Of a DNA stretch of 64,000 nucleotides, positions 46,756-55,925 are shown one piece after another. Under the pieces are notes generated by a model. The model saw only the letters and a program-made list of their open reading frames with translations, was not told the origin of the DNA and ran no database searches. The stretch comes from Paracoccaceae bacterium (GTDB taxonomy: Bacteria > Pseudomonadota > Alphaproteobacteria > Rhodobacterales > Rhodobacteraceae): contig WGNF01000003.1 of assembly GCA_016124615.1 (NCBI GenBank), positions 744,001 to 808,000 of the forward strand, given 5' to 3'. Within the stretch, counting starts at the first letter, position 1, and each line of letters starts with the position of its first letter. A program made the position numbers and the translations under genes.

Positions 46756-47540
46756 TGTCCGCGGAACTCCGGCTTGCGTTTTTCGAGGAAGGCGGTGACG
46801 CCCTCGGCATAGTCGGCGCTTCGGCCCGCCTGACGTTGGCAGTCGCGCTCCAGGTCGAGCTGCGCGTCAAGGCTGTTGGTCGCGGCCTGCTGGATCAAAC
46901 ACTTTGTCAGGCCGAGCCCGAGCGTCGGCCCGGCGGCGAGCGACGCGGCAAGCGCCTCCGCCTCGGGCATCAGGGTCTCGTCGTCAATCGCTTTCCAGAT
47001 CAGGCCCCAGTCGGCGGCCTTCTCGGCCGTCAACGGCTCGGCTGTCATTGCCAGCGCCTTGGCCCGCGGCTCTCCCAAAGCGCGGGAAAGCGACCAAGTG
47101 CCGCCCGCGTCGGGCACGAGCCCGATCTTGGAGAAGGCCTGAATGAACCTGGCCGACTTCGCCGCCAGCACGATGTCACAGGCAAAAGCGATATTTGCCC
47201 CGGCCCCCGCCGCCACGCCGTTCACCGCGCAGATCACCGGTTTTTCGAGCGTTCGGATCAGCCGCAGTGTCGGGTTGTAGAACGCATCCAGCGTCTGCCC
47301 CAGGTCAGGTGCCGGCCCGCCTTTGCGCGGATCCCGGTCGCCCAGATCCTGACCGGCGCAGAAGCCGCGCCCCGAACCTGTCAGCAAGACCGCACGAACG
47401 CCCAAGTCGTCATGCGCCCGCTGAAGTCCGGCACGCAGCGCCAGATGCATTTCCTCGTTGAAGGAATTGAGCTTTTCCGGGCGGTTGAGGGTCAACCTCA
47501 ATACTCCCTCGGTCAGCGCGCTCAGCACCGTCTCTGTCAT
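46752..47540 (-). CDS. paaG: 1,2-epoxyphenylacetyl-CoA isomerase
   Basis: A 262-aa crotonase-fold enzyme that turns ring-1,2-epoxyphenylacetyl-CoA into oxepin-CoA. GRGFCAGQDLGDRDP carries the substrate loop of PaaG, with NGVAAGAGANIAFACDIVLA and IGLVPDAGGTWSL (catalytic Asp in PDAGG). The length equals E. coli PaaG. GGGAGG precedes the ATG at 47540. It is the first gene of the leftward unit and diverges from paaN. Confidence 0.94.
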   Translation of the reverse strand: MTETVLSALTEGVLRLTLNRPEKLNSFNEEMHLALRAGLQRAHDDLGVRAVLLTGSGRGFCAGQDLGDRDPRKGGPAPDLGQTLDAFYNPTLRLIRTLEKPVICAVNGVAAGAGANIAFACDIVLAAKSARFIQAFSKIGLVPDAGGTWSLSRALGEPRAKALAMTAEPLTAEKAADWGLIWKAIDDETLMPEAEALAASLAAGPTLGLGLTKCLIQQAATNSLDAQLDLERDCQRQAGRSADYAEGVTAFLEKRKPEFRGQ

Positions 47541-47596
47541 CCTGGACCTCCCATTCCCCGGAAACCCGAGGCTCCTCGAAGATTTTCGTTGCATAA

Positions 47597-47610
47597 ACCG
47601 ACCGGACGGT
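47597..47610. promoter_or_regulatory. Candidate TetR (PaaR) operator ACCG-N6-CGGT, copy 2
   Basis: ACCG-ACCGGA-CGGT lies in the 101-bp gap between divergent paaG and paaN. On the plus strand it sits between TTGCAT and AATGAT, the likely paaN promoter; on the minus strand it follows a TTGACC. It could control both units. Confidence 0.65.
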
Positions 47611-47641
47611 CAATGATATTCTGACGTGCTGGGAGGACACC

Positions 47642-49282
47642 ATGACAGAACTCTTCGACCGTCATCGGCCGATGCTTGATGCTGCCCTCGCGGCTATGCG
47701 GACCCGTGAATGCTGGTCTCCTTTTCCCGAGACCCCGAGTGGCAAGATCTATGGCGACTCTGCCCGCGCGGAAGGGGCGGCGGCCTTTGAGGCGCTCATG
47801 GGCAAGCCCTTCGATCTGCCGGGCCACCCGGAAGCGCGGAAGCTGGGTGCCGAGGTTTCTCCGTTCGGCCCGGAATTGGGAATCACCTACCCAGCGGCCC
47901 CGGTCGAATCGCTGATCGCGGCAGCCGAGGCGGCGCGCCCTGCCCTTGCCTCTGCCGGAATCGAAGCGCGAACCGGCATCTGCCTCGAGGCACTCGCCCG
48001 GCTCAACGCGATGAGCTTTGCGATGGCCAATGCCGTGATGCACACCACCGGGCAGGCCTTTGCCATGGCTTTTCAGGCGGGCGGGCCGCATGCGCAGGAT
48101 CGCGGGCTCGAGGCCGTTGCGATGGCCTGGGACGAGATGACCCGCTTTGCCGCTGATGCGCGTTGGGAGAAGCCGCAGGGCAAGGCCGCGCCGATCGTTC
48201 TGGAAAAGCACTGGCGGATCGTGCCCGTCGGGCTGTCGCTGGCGATCGGCTGCAACACCTTCCCGACATGGAATTCCTATTCCGGCATCTTTGCGAGCCT
48301 CGCCACCGGCAACCCGGTGATCGTAAAGCCACACCCTGCCGCGATCCTGCCGCTGGCGCTGAGTGTGCGGGTGCTGCGCGCGGTGCTGGCCGAGGCCGGG
48401 CTGCCCGCCGACGCCGTGCTGCTGGCTGTCGATCTGTCGGGTGCCGAGATCACCAGGGATCTGGCCACGCGCCCCGAGGTAAAGCTGATCGACTACACCG
48501 GGTCGAACACTTTCGGCGGCTGGCTGCGGGCGACGGCGACGCAGGCGCGGATTTTCACCGAAGAGGCCGGAGTCAACACGATCACCATAGGCGGCACCGA
48601 CGATTTCGATGGCATGTGCGCGAACATCGCCTTTTCGCTGGCGCTCTATTCCGGCCAGATGTGCACCGCCCCGCAGAACATCTATGTGCCCGAGGCCGGG
48701 ATAGACACGGATCAGGGGCACAAGAGCTTTGACGACGTGGCAACCGGCATCGCCGCGGCGGTTGACGGGCTGCTGGCCGATCCGGCGCGGGCGGCAGGGG
48801 TGCTTGGCGCGATTGCCAATCCTGCAACCGTGGAGCGTGCCGCCAAGGCACGTGGTCTTGGCCGCATACTGCGCGATACGACCATCGACGGGCGCCTGGC
48901 CTCGCCCCTGATCCTTGCGGTAACGGATGGCGACCCGGCCTGCGACGAGGAATGCTTCGGCCCGATCACCTTTGTCGTCGCGGTGAAGGACACCGATACC
49001 GGAATTGCCCGTGCAGCCGATCTTGCCCGCCGCAAGGGCGCGATCACTGCCGCGCTTTATGACACCGACGAAGAGCGCATCACCCGCGCGATCGACTCGT
49101 TCGCGCAGGCTGGCGTGAACCTGTCGATCAACCTCACCGGCAATATCTACGTCAACCAATCCGCGGCCTTCAGCGATTTTCACGTCACCGGAGCCAACCC
49201 CGCGGGCAATGCCAGCCTGACCGACACCGCCTTTGTCACCCCGCGTTTCCGCCGGGTGATGTGGCGCCGACCCGTTCACTGA
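47642..49282 (+). CDS. paaN: Aldehyde dehydrogenase-family protein PaaN
   Basis: A 546-aa protein of the PaaN branch of the aldehyde dehydrogenase superfamily. The N-terminal MTELFDRHRPMLDAALAAMR, the middle HWRIVPVGLSLAIGCNTFPT and KLIDYTGSNTFGGWLR, and the Cys in YSGQMCTAPQNIYV (expected nucleophile) identify it. PaaN has been proposed to oxidise the ring-opened aldehyde where PaaZ lacks a dehydrogenase, but here PaaZ has both domains. GGGAGG precedes the ATG at 47642. The ABC transporter follows 31 bp downstream. Confidence 0.93.
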   Translation: MTELFDRHRPMLDAALAAMRTRECWSPFPETPSGKIYGDSARAEGAAAFEALMGKPFDLPGHPEARKLGAEVSPFGPELGITYPAAPVESLIAAAEAARPALASAGIEARTGICLEALARLNAMSFAMANAVMHTTGQAFAMAFQAGGPHAQDRGLEAVAMAWDEMTRFAADARWEKPQGKAAPIVLEKHWRIVPVGLSLAIGCNTFPTWNSYSGIFASLATGNPVIVKPHPAAILPLALSVRVLRAVLAEAGLPADAVLLAVDLSGAEITRDLATRPEVKLIDYTGSNTFGGWLRATATQARIFTEEAGVNTITIGGTDDFDGMCANIAFSLALYSGQMCTAPQNIYVPEAGIDTDQGHKSFDDVATGIAAAVDGLLADPARAAGVLGAIANPATVERAAKARGLGRILRDTTIDGRLASPLILAVTDGDPACDEECFGPITFVVAVKDTDTGIARAADLARRKGAITAALYDTDEERITRAIDSFAQAGVNLSINLTGNIYVNQSAAFSDFHVTGANPAGNASLTDTAFVTPRFRRVMWRRPVH

Positions 49283-49313
49283 CTTTACCACACTCTTTGG
49301 GAGGAAGAGACTG

Positions 49314-50459
49314 ATGAGAAAGACCCTGATCACGACCGTTCCCGCCGCGCTGATCGCGCTCGGCCTCGCCACTGCGGCGCAGGCTGTTATCAAGATCGGC
49401 GCCTCGGTTTCAGCAACCGGCCCTGCGGCATTCCTCGGCGACCCTGAGGCGAAGACCCTGCAGATGATGGTCGATGACCTCAACGCCAAAGGCGGCATCA
49501 AAGGCGAGAAAGTGGATCTCGTCCTCTATGACGATGGCGGTGATGCGAACAAGGCGCGCACCTTCGCCACCCGCCTGATCGAGGATGACGGGGTTCAGGC
49601 GATCGTCGGCGGCACGACCACGGGCACAACGATGGCGATCCTGTCGGCCGCCGAGGATGCCAAGGTGCCCTTCGTCTCGCTCGCCGGTGCGATCGACATC
49701 GTCCAGCCGGTGAAGCCCTACACCTTCAAGACCCCGCATACCGACCGCATGGCCTGCCAAAAGATCTTTGCCGACATGCAGAAGCGCGGCTTTACCAAGG
49801 TCGGTCTGATCTCGGGCACCGACGGTTTCGGCGCCTCGATGCAGGCCCAGTGCAAGGACGTGGCCGGGGACTACGGGATCGGCATCGTCGCCGATGAAAC
49901 CTATGACCCGAAAGACGCCGACATGACGGCGCAGCTGACCAAGATCAAGAACACGGCAGGCGTGCAGGCCGTGCTGAACCCCGGCTTTGGTCAGGGACCG
50001 GCGATCGTGACGCGCAACTATCACCAGCTTGGAATCGAGCTGCCGCTTTATCAGTCGCATGGCGTGGCTTCGGACGGGTTCATCAAGCTTGCGGGGGCCG
50101 AGGCCGCCGAAGGCGTGCGCCTGCCGGGCACCGCACTGCTTGTCGCGGATCAACTTCCCGAAGGCGACGCGCAGAAGCCGGTCGTAACCGCGTACAAGTC
50201 GGCCTATGAGGCGAAATACAACCAGCCCGTCAGCACGTTCGGCGGTTACGCCCATGACGGCTTCGCCCTGATTGTCGACGCGATCAGCCGGGCCGGTTCA
50301 TCCAAGCCTGCGGCGATCCGTGATGCGCTGGAGCAGACCAAGGGCTTTGTCGGGACTACCGGCATCTACACCATGTCGCCTGAGGATCACCTGGGCCTCG
50401 ACCTTTCGGCCTTCCGGATGCTCGAGGTGAAGGGCGGCGGCTGGACCATCGTCAACTAA
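49314..50459 (+). CDS. Branched-chain-type ABC transporter substrate-binding protein
   Basis: A 381-aa periplasmic receptor with signal peptide MRKTLITTVPAALIALGLATA, cleaved after AQA. Periplasmic-binding-protein type I features are KIGASVSATGPAAFLGDPEA, LYDDGGDANKARTFATRLIE and GLISGTDGFGASM. Position in the paa island suggests an aromatic acid such as phenylacetate rather than Leu/Ile/Val; this is inference. GGGAGGAAGAG precedes the ATG. A stable stem-loop follows before the permease genes. Confidence 0.92.
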   Translation: MRKTLITTVPAALIALGLATAAQAVIKIGASVSATGPAAFLGDPEAKTLQMMVDDLNAKGGIKGEKVDLVLYDDGGDANKARTFATRLIEDDGVQAIVGGTTTGTTMAILSAAEDAKVPFVSLAGAIDIVQPVKPYTFKTPHTDRMACQKIFADMQKRGFTKVGLISGTDGFGASMQAQCKDVAGDYGIGIVADETYDPKDADMTAQLTKIKNTAGVQAVLNPGFGQGPAIVTRNYHQLGIELPLYQSHGVASDGFIKLAGAEAAEGVRLPGTALLVADQLPEGDAQKPVVTAYKSAYEAKYNQPVSTFGGYAHDGFALIVDAISRAGSSKPAAIRDALEQTKGFVGTTGIYTMSPEDHLGLDLSAFRMLEVKGGGWTIVN

Positions 50460-50480
50460 GTCCGGATCACAGACGAGGCG

Positions 50481-50499
50481 CTGGCCCCTTCGGGGCCGG
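50481..50499 (+). terminator. Stem-loop between receptor and permease genes
   Basis: CTGGCCCC-TTC-GGGGCCGG, an 8-bp stem with a tiny loop and no U-run. It may protect the receptor mRNA or reduce read-through, giving more receptor than permease, as is common in ABC operons. Confidence 0.55.
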
Positions 50500-50521
50500 C
50501 CATCCGCCAGGGGGGAGCGGC

Positions 50522-51394
50522 ATGTCCGAACTTCTGCAGTTCGTATTCTCGGGGATCACGGTTGGCGCGGTCTATGCGCTGGTCGCCTTGGGCTTCACGA
50601 TCATCTTCAATGCGTCCGGTGTGGTGAACTTCGCGCAGGGCGAGTTTGTCATGCTCGGCGGCATGATCACGGTTTTTGCCCATGCAGCGGGGCTGCCGCT
50701 GCCGCTCGCGGCGCTGATCGCGATCGTCGTGACGGCGGCGGTTGGCGTGGCGCTGAACCGCCTGGCAATCGAGCCCGCGCGCGGCGCGCCCGTCGTGTCG
50801 CTCATCATCATCACCATCGGCGCCTCGATCTTCATCCGGGGGGCGTCTCAACTGATCTTCGACAAGCAGATCCACAGCTTTCCGGCGTTCTCGGGCGATG
50901 ATCCGATCCATGTGCTTGGGGCGACGATCCTGATGCAAAGCCTGTGGGTGATCGGCGGCGCGCTCGCGGTTTTCGCCGGTCTGTGGCTGTTCTTCACCAA
51001 GACGCTCTTGGGGCGCGCGGTGCTGGCGACCTCGAACAACCGGATGGCTGCGCAGCTTGTCGGCATCAACACGAAATTCGTGATGACGCTGTCCTTCGCC
51101 CTCTCGGCCGCGATCGGCGCCTTTGGCGGCGTGCTGGTGACCCCGATCACGCTGACCGCTTATGACGTTGGTCTCGCGCTGGCGCTCAAGGGGTTCGCGG
51201 CGGCGATGCTGGGCGGCATGGGCAACCCGAAGGGCGCCTTGGTCGGCGGGCTTCTGCTTGGCCTGCTGGAGGCCCTGACCGCGGGATACCTGTCGTCGCA
51301 ATACAAGGATGCGGCGGCCTTCGTCATCATCCTTGCGGTCCTGTTCTTCATGCCGCAGGGCCTGTTCGGGCGCAAATCCACGGATCGGGTGTGA
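50522..51394 (+). CDS. Branched-chain-type ABC transporter permease (LivH family)
   Basis: A 290-aa membrane protein with about eight helices. FSGITVGAVYALVALGFTII, NFAQGEFVMLGGM and the C-terminal AMLGGMGNPKGALVGGLLLG are LivH hallmarks. It pairs with the LivM-type permease that follows. GGGGGGAG precedes the ATG at 50522. Confidence 0.94.
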   Translation: MSELLQFVFSGITVGAVYALVALGFTIIFNASGVVNFAQGEFVMLGGMITVFAHAAGLPLPLAALIAIVVTAAVGVALNRLAIEPARGAPVVSLIIITIGASIFIRGASQLIFDKQIHSFPAFSGDDPIHVLGATILMQSLWVIGGALAVFAGLWLFFTKTLLGRAVLATSNNRMAAQLVGINTKFVMTLSFALSAAIGAFGGVLVTPITLTAYDVGLALALKGFAAAMLGGMGNPKGALVGGLLLGLLEALTAGYLSSQYKDAAAFVIILAVLFFMPQGLFGRKSTDRV

Positions 51395-51396
51395 CC

Positions 51397-52353
51397 ATGC
51401 GGATTTCCGGGAAATACTGGACGCTGATATTCCTTGCCGCACTGATCGCGGTGACGCCCCTCTTCTTCCCCTCGGGTTACTATTTCCGCGTGGGATCGCT
51501 GCTGTTCGTCAACGGGCTGGCGGTCACAGGTATCGTTGTGCTGACCGGATATGCCGGACAAATCAGCTTGGGACAGGCCGGTTTTGCCGGGATCGGCGGC
51601 TATGCCTGCGCCCTTGCCCCGGTGCATTGGGGTGTGCCGCCCGCGCTGGCGGTCGTGCTCGGCGCCGCGGTTTCGGGCGTGCTGGCCTACCTCGTCGGGC
51701 GTCCGATCCTGCGGCTCAAGGGTTACTACCTCAGTGTCGCCTCGCTGGGCTTTGGCATCCTCGTGGCGATGGTGCTGAACAACGAGCGCGAGCTGACCAA
51801 GGGGCCGGACGGGATCAACGTGCCCGATATCGGCCTGCGGGGGTTGCTCAGCGACTGGGGCCTGAACCTGACGAATGGCGAGTTCTGGTACGCCCTCACC
51901 GGGATATGCCTGTTGATCGGCGCCTGGATCGCATTGAACCTGCAATCGAGTCCCACCGGCCGAGCGCTGCGCGCACTGCATGGCTCGGAGGTGGCGGCGA
52001 GCACGGTCGGCATCGACGTCGCTCGGGTCAAGATTCAGGCCTTCGTGATTTCGGCGATCTATGCCTCGGTCGCAGGATCGCTGATGGCGTTGCAAAACAA
52101 GTTCGTCACCCCGGATATCGCGGGCTTCCTGCATTCGGTCGAGATGGTGACGATGGCGGTTCTGGGCGGTGTCGCCTCGGTGCCCGGCGCGATCCTGGGT
52201 GCGGGGGTGCTGACGCTCTTGCCGCAGGTGCTGACGGTCCTTGCCGAATACGAACAGCTCATCCTCGGTCTCGTGATGATGGGGGTGATGATCTTCCTGC
52301 AAGAGGGTCTTGTGCCTTCGATCCTGCGATGGTTTCGGGGGAGGGACGAATGA
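51397..52353 (+). CDS. Branched-chain-type ABC transporter permease (LivM family)
   Basis: A 318-aa permease with eight or so hydrophobic segments. GYAGQISLGQAGFAGIGGYA, ALHGSEVAASTVGIDVARVK and VLGGVASVPGAILGAGVLTL are LivM signatures. The ATG at 51397 is chosen; a GTG at 51391 overlapping the upstream stop (GTGA) is also possible. It overlaps the ATPase gene downstream by ATGA. Confidence 0.93.
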   Translation: MRISGKYWTLIFLAALIAVTPLFFPSGYYFRVGSLLFVNGLAVTGIVVLTGYAGQISLGQAGFAGIGGYACALAPVHWGVPPALAVVLGAAVSGVLAYLVGRPILRLKGYYLSVASLGFGILVAMVLNNERELTKGPDGINVPDIGLRGLLSDWGLNLTNGEFWYALTGICLLIGAWIALNLQSSPTGRALRALHGSEVAASTVGIDVARVKIQAFVISAIYASVAGSLMALQNKFVTPDIAGFLHSVEMVTMAVLGGVASVPGAILGAGVLTLLPQVLTVLAEYEQLILGLVMMGVMIFLQEGLVPSILRWFRGRDE

Positions 52354-53126
52354 GCCTGTTGGAGATTCAAGCCCTCGGCATCAGCTTCGGCGGCGTGCGC
52401 GCGGTCCATGACGTGAACTTCTCGGTAGAGCCCGGAGAGATCGTCTCGATCATCGGGCCGAATGGCGCGGGCAAGACGACGCTGTTCAACATGATCTCGG
52501 GCGTTTATCGGCCGGAAACCGGCAGGGTGGTGCTGAGCGGCGAGACCGTAACCGGGATGGAGCCGTTCCGTCTGGCCAAGCGCGGCATGTCGCGCACCTT
52601 CCAGAACCTTCAGATCTTCCAGAACATGACGGTGCTGGAGAACGCGATCACCGGCTTCCACCTGCAAGAGCGTGGCCCGGTTCTGGCCGACCTCTTCAAC
52701 TTGCCCGGATCGCGCCGTCGCGCACGGTTGGCCGAGGCGGGCGCGCGGGCGCTGTTGGCGCGGGTCGGTCTGGAACGCGCGGCCGATCGCGACGCGGGAA
52801 GCCTGTCCTACGGCTCGCTCAAACGGCTCGAAATTGCGCGAGCGCTGGCGATGCAGCCCAAGGTGCTGCTGCTCGACGAACCCGCCGCTGGGTGCAACGC
52901 CGTCGAAACCGACGAGATCGACCACTTGATCGCCGAGGTCGCGGCCTCGGGCGTCGCCATCCTGCTGGTCGAGCATGACATGAAGATGGTGATGCGTATT
53001 TCCAACCACATTGTCGTGCTCGATCACGGCGAAAAGATCGCCGAGGGCGCACCCGCCGAGGTCAGCCGAAACCCCGAGGTGATCGCCGCCTACCTAGGGA
53101 CGGAGGCCGAGAATGCTGACGGTTGA
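52350..53126 (+). CDS. ABC transporter ATP-binding protein (LivG family)
   Basis: A 258-aa ATPase. Walker A is GPNGAGKTT, the Q loop lies in SRTFQNLQIFQNMTVLEN, and Walker B is [12 protein letters not shown]. The signature reads LSYGSLKRLEIARA instead of the usual LSGGxxQ; LSYGxxR is a known LivG variant. It starts inside the LivM stop and overlaps the next ATPase gene by 14 bp. Confidence 0.94.
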   Translation: MSLLEIQALGISFGGVRAVHDVNFSVEPGEIVSIIGPNGAGKTTLFNMISGVYRPETGRVVLSGETVTGMEPFRLAKRGMSRTFQNLQIFQNMTVLENAITGFHLQERGPVLADLFNLPGSRRRARLAEAGARALLARVGLERAADRDAGSLSYGSLKRLEIARALAMQPKVLLLDEPAAGCNAVETDEIDHLIAEVAASGVAILLVEHDMKMVMRISNHIVVLDHGEKIAEGAPAEVSRNPEVIAAYLGTEAENADG

Positions 53127-53814
53127 GGGGCTGCGTTCGCGCTATGGGCGCATCGAGGTGCTGCACGGCATCGACCTGCACGTCGACAGCGGAGAGATCG
53201 TTGCCGTGGTCGGTGCGAACGGCGCGGGCAAGACGACGCTGCTGCGCTGCCTTTCCGGCGTGCAGCCGGTCTCGGCCGGCACCGTGACCTTCCGGGGCGA
53301 GCCCCTGACGGTCGTGCCGGCGCACCGACGGCTGGCGCGCGGTCTCGCGCAATCGCCCGAGGGGCGGCAGATATTCACCAATCTCACGGTCGCGGAAAAC
53401 CTGCGCCTTGGCGCCTTCCTCTACAGTGACGATCGGGTCTGGAAAGACATGGAAGATGCCTTCCAGATGTTCCCGATCCTGCGCGAAAAGCGCAACCTCG
53501 CGGCGGGGGGGCTGTCAGGCGGCCAACAGCAGATGCTTGCGATGGCGCGCGCGCTGATGGGGCGGCCTTCGTGCCTGTTGCTCGACGAGCCCTCGATGGG
53601 CCTCGCGCCGATCATCGTGGCCCAGATCTTCGACGTGGTGAAAAGCCTGAAGGCGCTTGGCGTCACCGTGCTGCTGGTCGAGCAGAACGCCTTTGGCGCG
53701 CTCAAAGTCGCCGACCGGGGCTATGTCATGGAAACCGGCCAGATCACGATCCAGGGCGAGGCGGCAGAGCTGATCGCCCATCCGCGCATCCGTGAAGCCT
53801 ATCTGGGGATATGA
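53113..53814 (+). CDS. ABC transporter ATP-binding protein (LivF family)
   Basis: A 233-aa ATPase with Walker A GANGAGKTT, signature LSGGQQQMLAMARAL and Walker B LLLDEPSMGLAP. LARGLAQSPEGRQIFTNLTV is the LivF-type Q-loop region. The overlap with the LivG-type gene and the absence of any gap to the fused beta-oxidation gene (1 nt) show that the transporter and catabolic genes are one transcription unit. Confidence 0.94.
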   Translation: MLTVEGLRSRYGRIEVLHGIDLHVDSGEIVAVVGANGAGKTTLLRCLSGVQPVSAGTVTFRGEPLTVVPAHRRLARGLAQSPEGRQIFTNLTVAENLRLGAFLYSDDRVWKDMEDAFQMFPILREKRNLAAGGLSGGQQQMLAMARALMGRPSCLLLDEPSMGLAPIIVAQIFDVVKSLKALGVTVLLVEQNAFGALKVADRGYVMETGQITIQGEAAELIAHPRIREAYLGI

Positions 53815-53815
53815 A

Positions 53816-55759
53816 ATGCCCGTAGTCACCATCGCCCGCGATCAAGAAATCGCCGTCGTCACCGTCGACAATCCGCCCGTCAACGCCCTGAGCCAGGCGC
53901 TGCGTCAGGGCTTGTGGGAGGCTGTGGCCACGCTTGACGCCGATCCGCAGGTCGCGGCGGTGGTCCTGATCTGCGCTGGCCGCACCTTTATCGCCGGTGC
54001 CGATGTCAGCGAGTTCGGCAAACCGCCGATGGAGCCGCACCTGCCCGATCTGGTCGCCCGGATCGAAGGCGCGGCCAAGCCCTGGATCGCAGCGATCCAC
54101 GGTTCGGCACTGGGCGGCGGGTTCGAGGTGGCGATGGGCTGCCGGTTCCGTGTGGCGCTGACCGACGCGACGGTCGGCCTGCCCGAGGTTACGTTGGGCA
54201 TCGTGCCCGGCGCGGGCGGAACCGTGCGCACGCCGCGGCTTGCAGGTGTCGAGGTCGCCGTCGATCTGGCGACATCCGGCAAGCCGCTGTCGGCCGAAAA
54301 GGCGCACAACGCGGGGCTGATCGACGCGGTTGCCCAGGGCGACTTGCGCGAGGCGGCGACGGCCTTCGCCCGCATGGCGCTGGCAAAGCCCTTGCCGCAG
54401 CCGGTTTCGGCCCGGCCCGTTGTCGCGCCCGGTGCGCAGTTCTGGTTCGAGAAAGAGAAGGCTATCGTCAAGGCCGCCAAAGGCGCTGCCGCACCGATGC
54501 GCGCGCTGGCCTGTTTGCGCTACGCGGCCGAGGCAGCCTTTGGCGAGGCGATGGCTTACGAGCGCGAGACCTTTCTTGATCTGCGCGGATCAGAGCAGGC
54601 GGACGCGCTGCGCCACGTCTTCTTTGCCGAGCGCGCCGCCCCGCGCCCCGCTGCGCTGCGCGAGGTTGAGCCGCAGCCGATCCGCTCGGCCGCAGTCGTT
54701 GGCGGCGGCACGATGGGTGCGGGGATCATCGCGGCCCTGCGCGCGGCGGGGCTGCCGGTGATCCTGATCGAGCGAGAGGACGAGGCCGTAACGCGCGGGC
54801 TTGCCAATGTCGCGCAGATCTTCGACAGGGCGGCCAGCCGCGGCACGATGAGCGCGGCGCAGGCTCAGGCCCTGACCGAAGGCGTGACCGGCAGCACCGA
54901 ATACGCCCGCCTCTCCAAGGCCGATCTTGTGATCGAGGCGGTGTTCGAGGACATCGAGGTCAAGCGCGCCGTCTTTGCCCAACTGGGGCGCCATTGTCGG
55001 CCCGACGCGGTGCTGGCGACGAATACCTCCTATCTCGACCCGCGACTGATCGTCGAAGGCCTGCCAAACCCCGAGCGTTTCCTTGGGCTGCATTTCTTCA
55101 GCCCGGCCAACGTGATGAAGCTGCTCGAGATCGTGCCGGTACCCGAAACCTCTGCGCGCACCCTGTCCACCACGTTCGCGCTGGCACGGCTGCTGAAGAA
55201 GGTCCCGGTGCAGGCCGGTATCTGTGAAGGCTTCATCGGGAACCGCATTCTCAAACGCTACCGCGCGGCGGCCGAGGGGCTGGTGCGTCAGGGCGTGCCG
55301 ATTGCCGAGGTGGATGCCGCGATGCGCGGCTATGGCTTCGCGATGGGGCCGTTCGAGGCGCAGGACCTCGGCGGGCTCGACATCGCCTTCCTGCAACGCG
55401 AGGGAGCGCGGGCGGCGGGGCAGTTGGTGCCCGAAACACTCGGCGACATTCTCGTGCGCGCGGGGCGCAAGGGGCAGAAGACGGGCGGCGGCTGGTATGA
55501 CTACACCCTCGACGAGCGTCGCCCTGTGCCCTCGGCGACGGTGATGGAACTGCTTTGTGCCGAAATCACGCCGGGCGTGGAATTGGCGCATCCGGCCATC
55601 GCAACGGCGCTTGTCAACGAGATGGCCGCCGAGGGGCAGGCGATCCTTGATGAAGGGATCGCCGACACGCCCGCGGATATCGATCTGGTCGAAATTCACG
55701 GCTACGGCTTCCCCCGTTGGCGCGGCGGACCGATGTTTGCCACGCGCGCGCGGCGTTGA
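53816..55759 (+). CDS. Fused enoyl-CoA hydratase / 3-hydroxyacyl-CoA dehydrogenase, C-terminus truncated
   Basis: A 647-aa FadJ-type fusion. The crotonase domain at residues 1-190 (AGRTFIAGADVSEFGKP, HGSALGGGFEVAMGC, GIVPGAGGT) is followed by the NAD-binding dehydrogenase domain from about 295 (SAAVVGGGTMGAGIIAAL, ATNTSYLDPRLIVEG, LHFFSPANVMKLLEIVP) and two C-terminal dehydrogenase modules. It would replace PaaF and PaaH, hydrating and oxidising the C8 intermediate. The end, GFPRWRGGPMF-ATRARR, departs from the family right after the conserved GGPMF, so the last 30 or more residues are missing. The DNA that follows is a piece of a different hydratase gene. Activity may or may not survive. Confidence 0.9.
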   Translation: MPVVTIARDQEIAVVTVDNPPVNALSQALRQGLWEAVATLDADPQVAAVVLICAGRTFIAGADVSEFGKPPMEPHLPDLVARIEGAAKPWIAAIHGSALGGGFEVAMGCRFRVALTDATVGLPEVTLGIVPGAGGTVRTPRLAGVEVAVDLATSGKPLSAEKAHNAGLIDAVAQGDLREAATAFARMALAKPLPQPVSARPVVAPGAQFWFEKEKAIVKAAKGAAAPMRALACLRYAAEAAFGEAMAYERETFLDLRGSEQADALRHVFFAERAAPRPAALREVEPQPIRSAAVVGGGTMGAGIIAALRAAGLPVILIEREDEAVTRGLANVAQIFDRAASRGTMSAAQAQALTEGVTGSTEYARLSKADLVIEAVFEDIEVKRAVFAQLGRHCRPDAVLATNTSYLDPRLIVEGLPNPERFLGLHFFSPANVMKLLEIVPVPETSARTLSTTFALARLLKKVPVQAGICEGFIGNRILKRYRAAAEGLVRQGVPIAEVDAAMRGYGFAMGPFEAQDLGGLDIAFLQREGARAAGQLVPETLGDILVRAGRKGQKTGGGWYDYTLDERRPVPSATVMELLCAEITPGVELAHPAIATALVNEMAAEGQAILDEGIADTPADIDLVEIHGYGFPRWRGGPMFATRARR

Positions 55760-55925
55760 CTCGGGAACCGGCGGCATCCCCGGCGCGGGCGGCACCCAAC
55801 GCCTGACCCGGGTTGTGCGCAAGACGCTGGACATGGACATGGCCCTGATGGGCCGACAGCGATCTGCGGCTGAAGCGTGCGAGGCCGGTCTGGTCACGCG
55901 GGCCGTGCCGGACAGCACTGAACTC
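55757..55925 (+). pseudogene. Remnant of an enoyl-CoA hydratase gene (paaF/ech)
   Basis: In one reading frame this stretch gives GIPGAGGTQRLTRVV, then MDMALMGRQRSAAEA and CEAGLVTRAVP, the middle of a crotonase-family enoyl-CoA hydratase. There is no start, the first half (oxyanion GRAFxAGAD part) is missing and the C-terminal third is lost. It is fused out of frame to the truncated dehydrogenase gene. A deletion between two neighbouring beta-oxidation genes would produce this. Confidence 0.8.

Noticed and set aside
47537-49501. Open frame of 654 codons opposite paaN
   Set aside because: Shadow frame; paaN is complete with clear motifs and a ribosome site.
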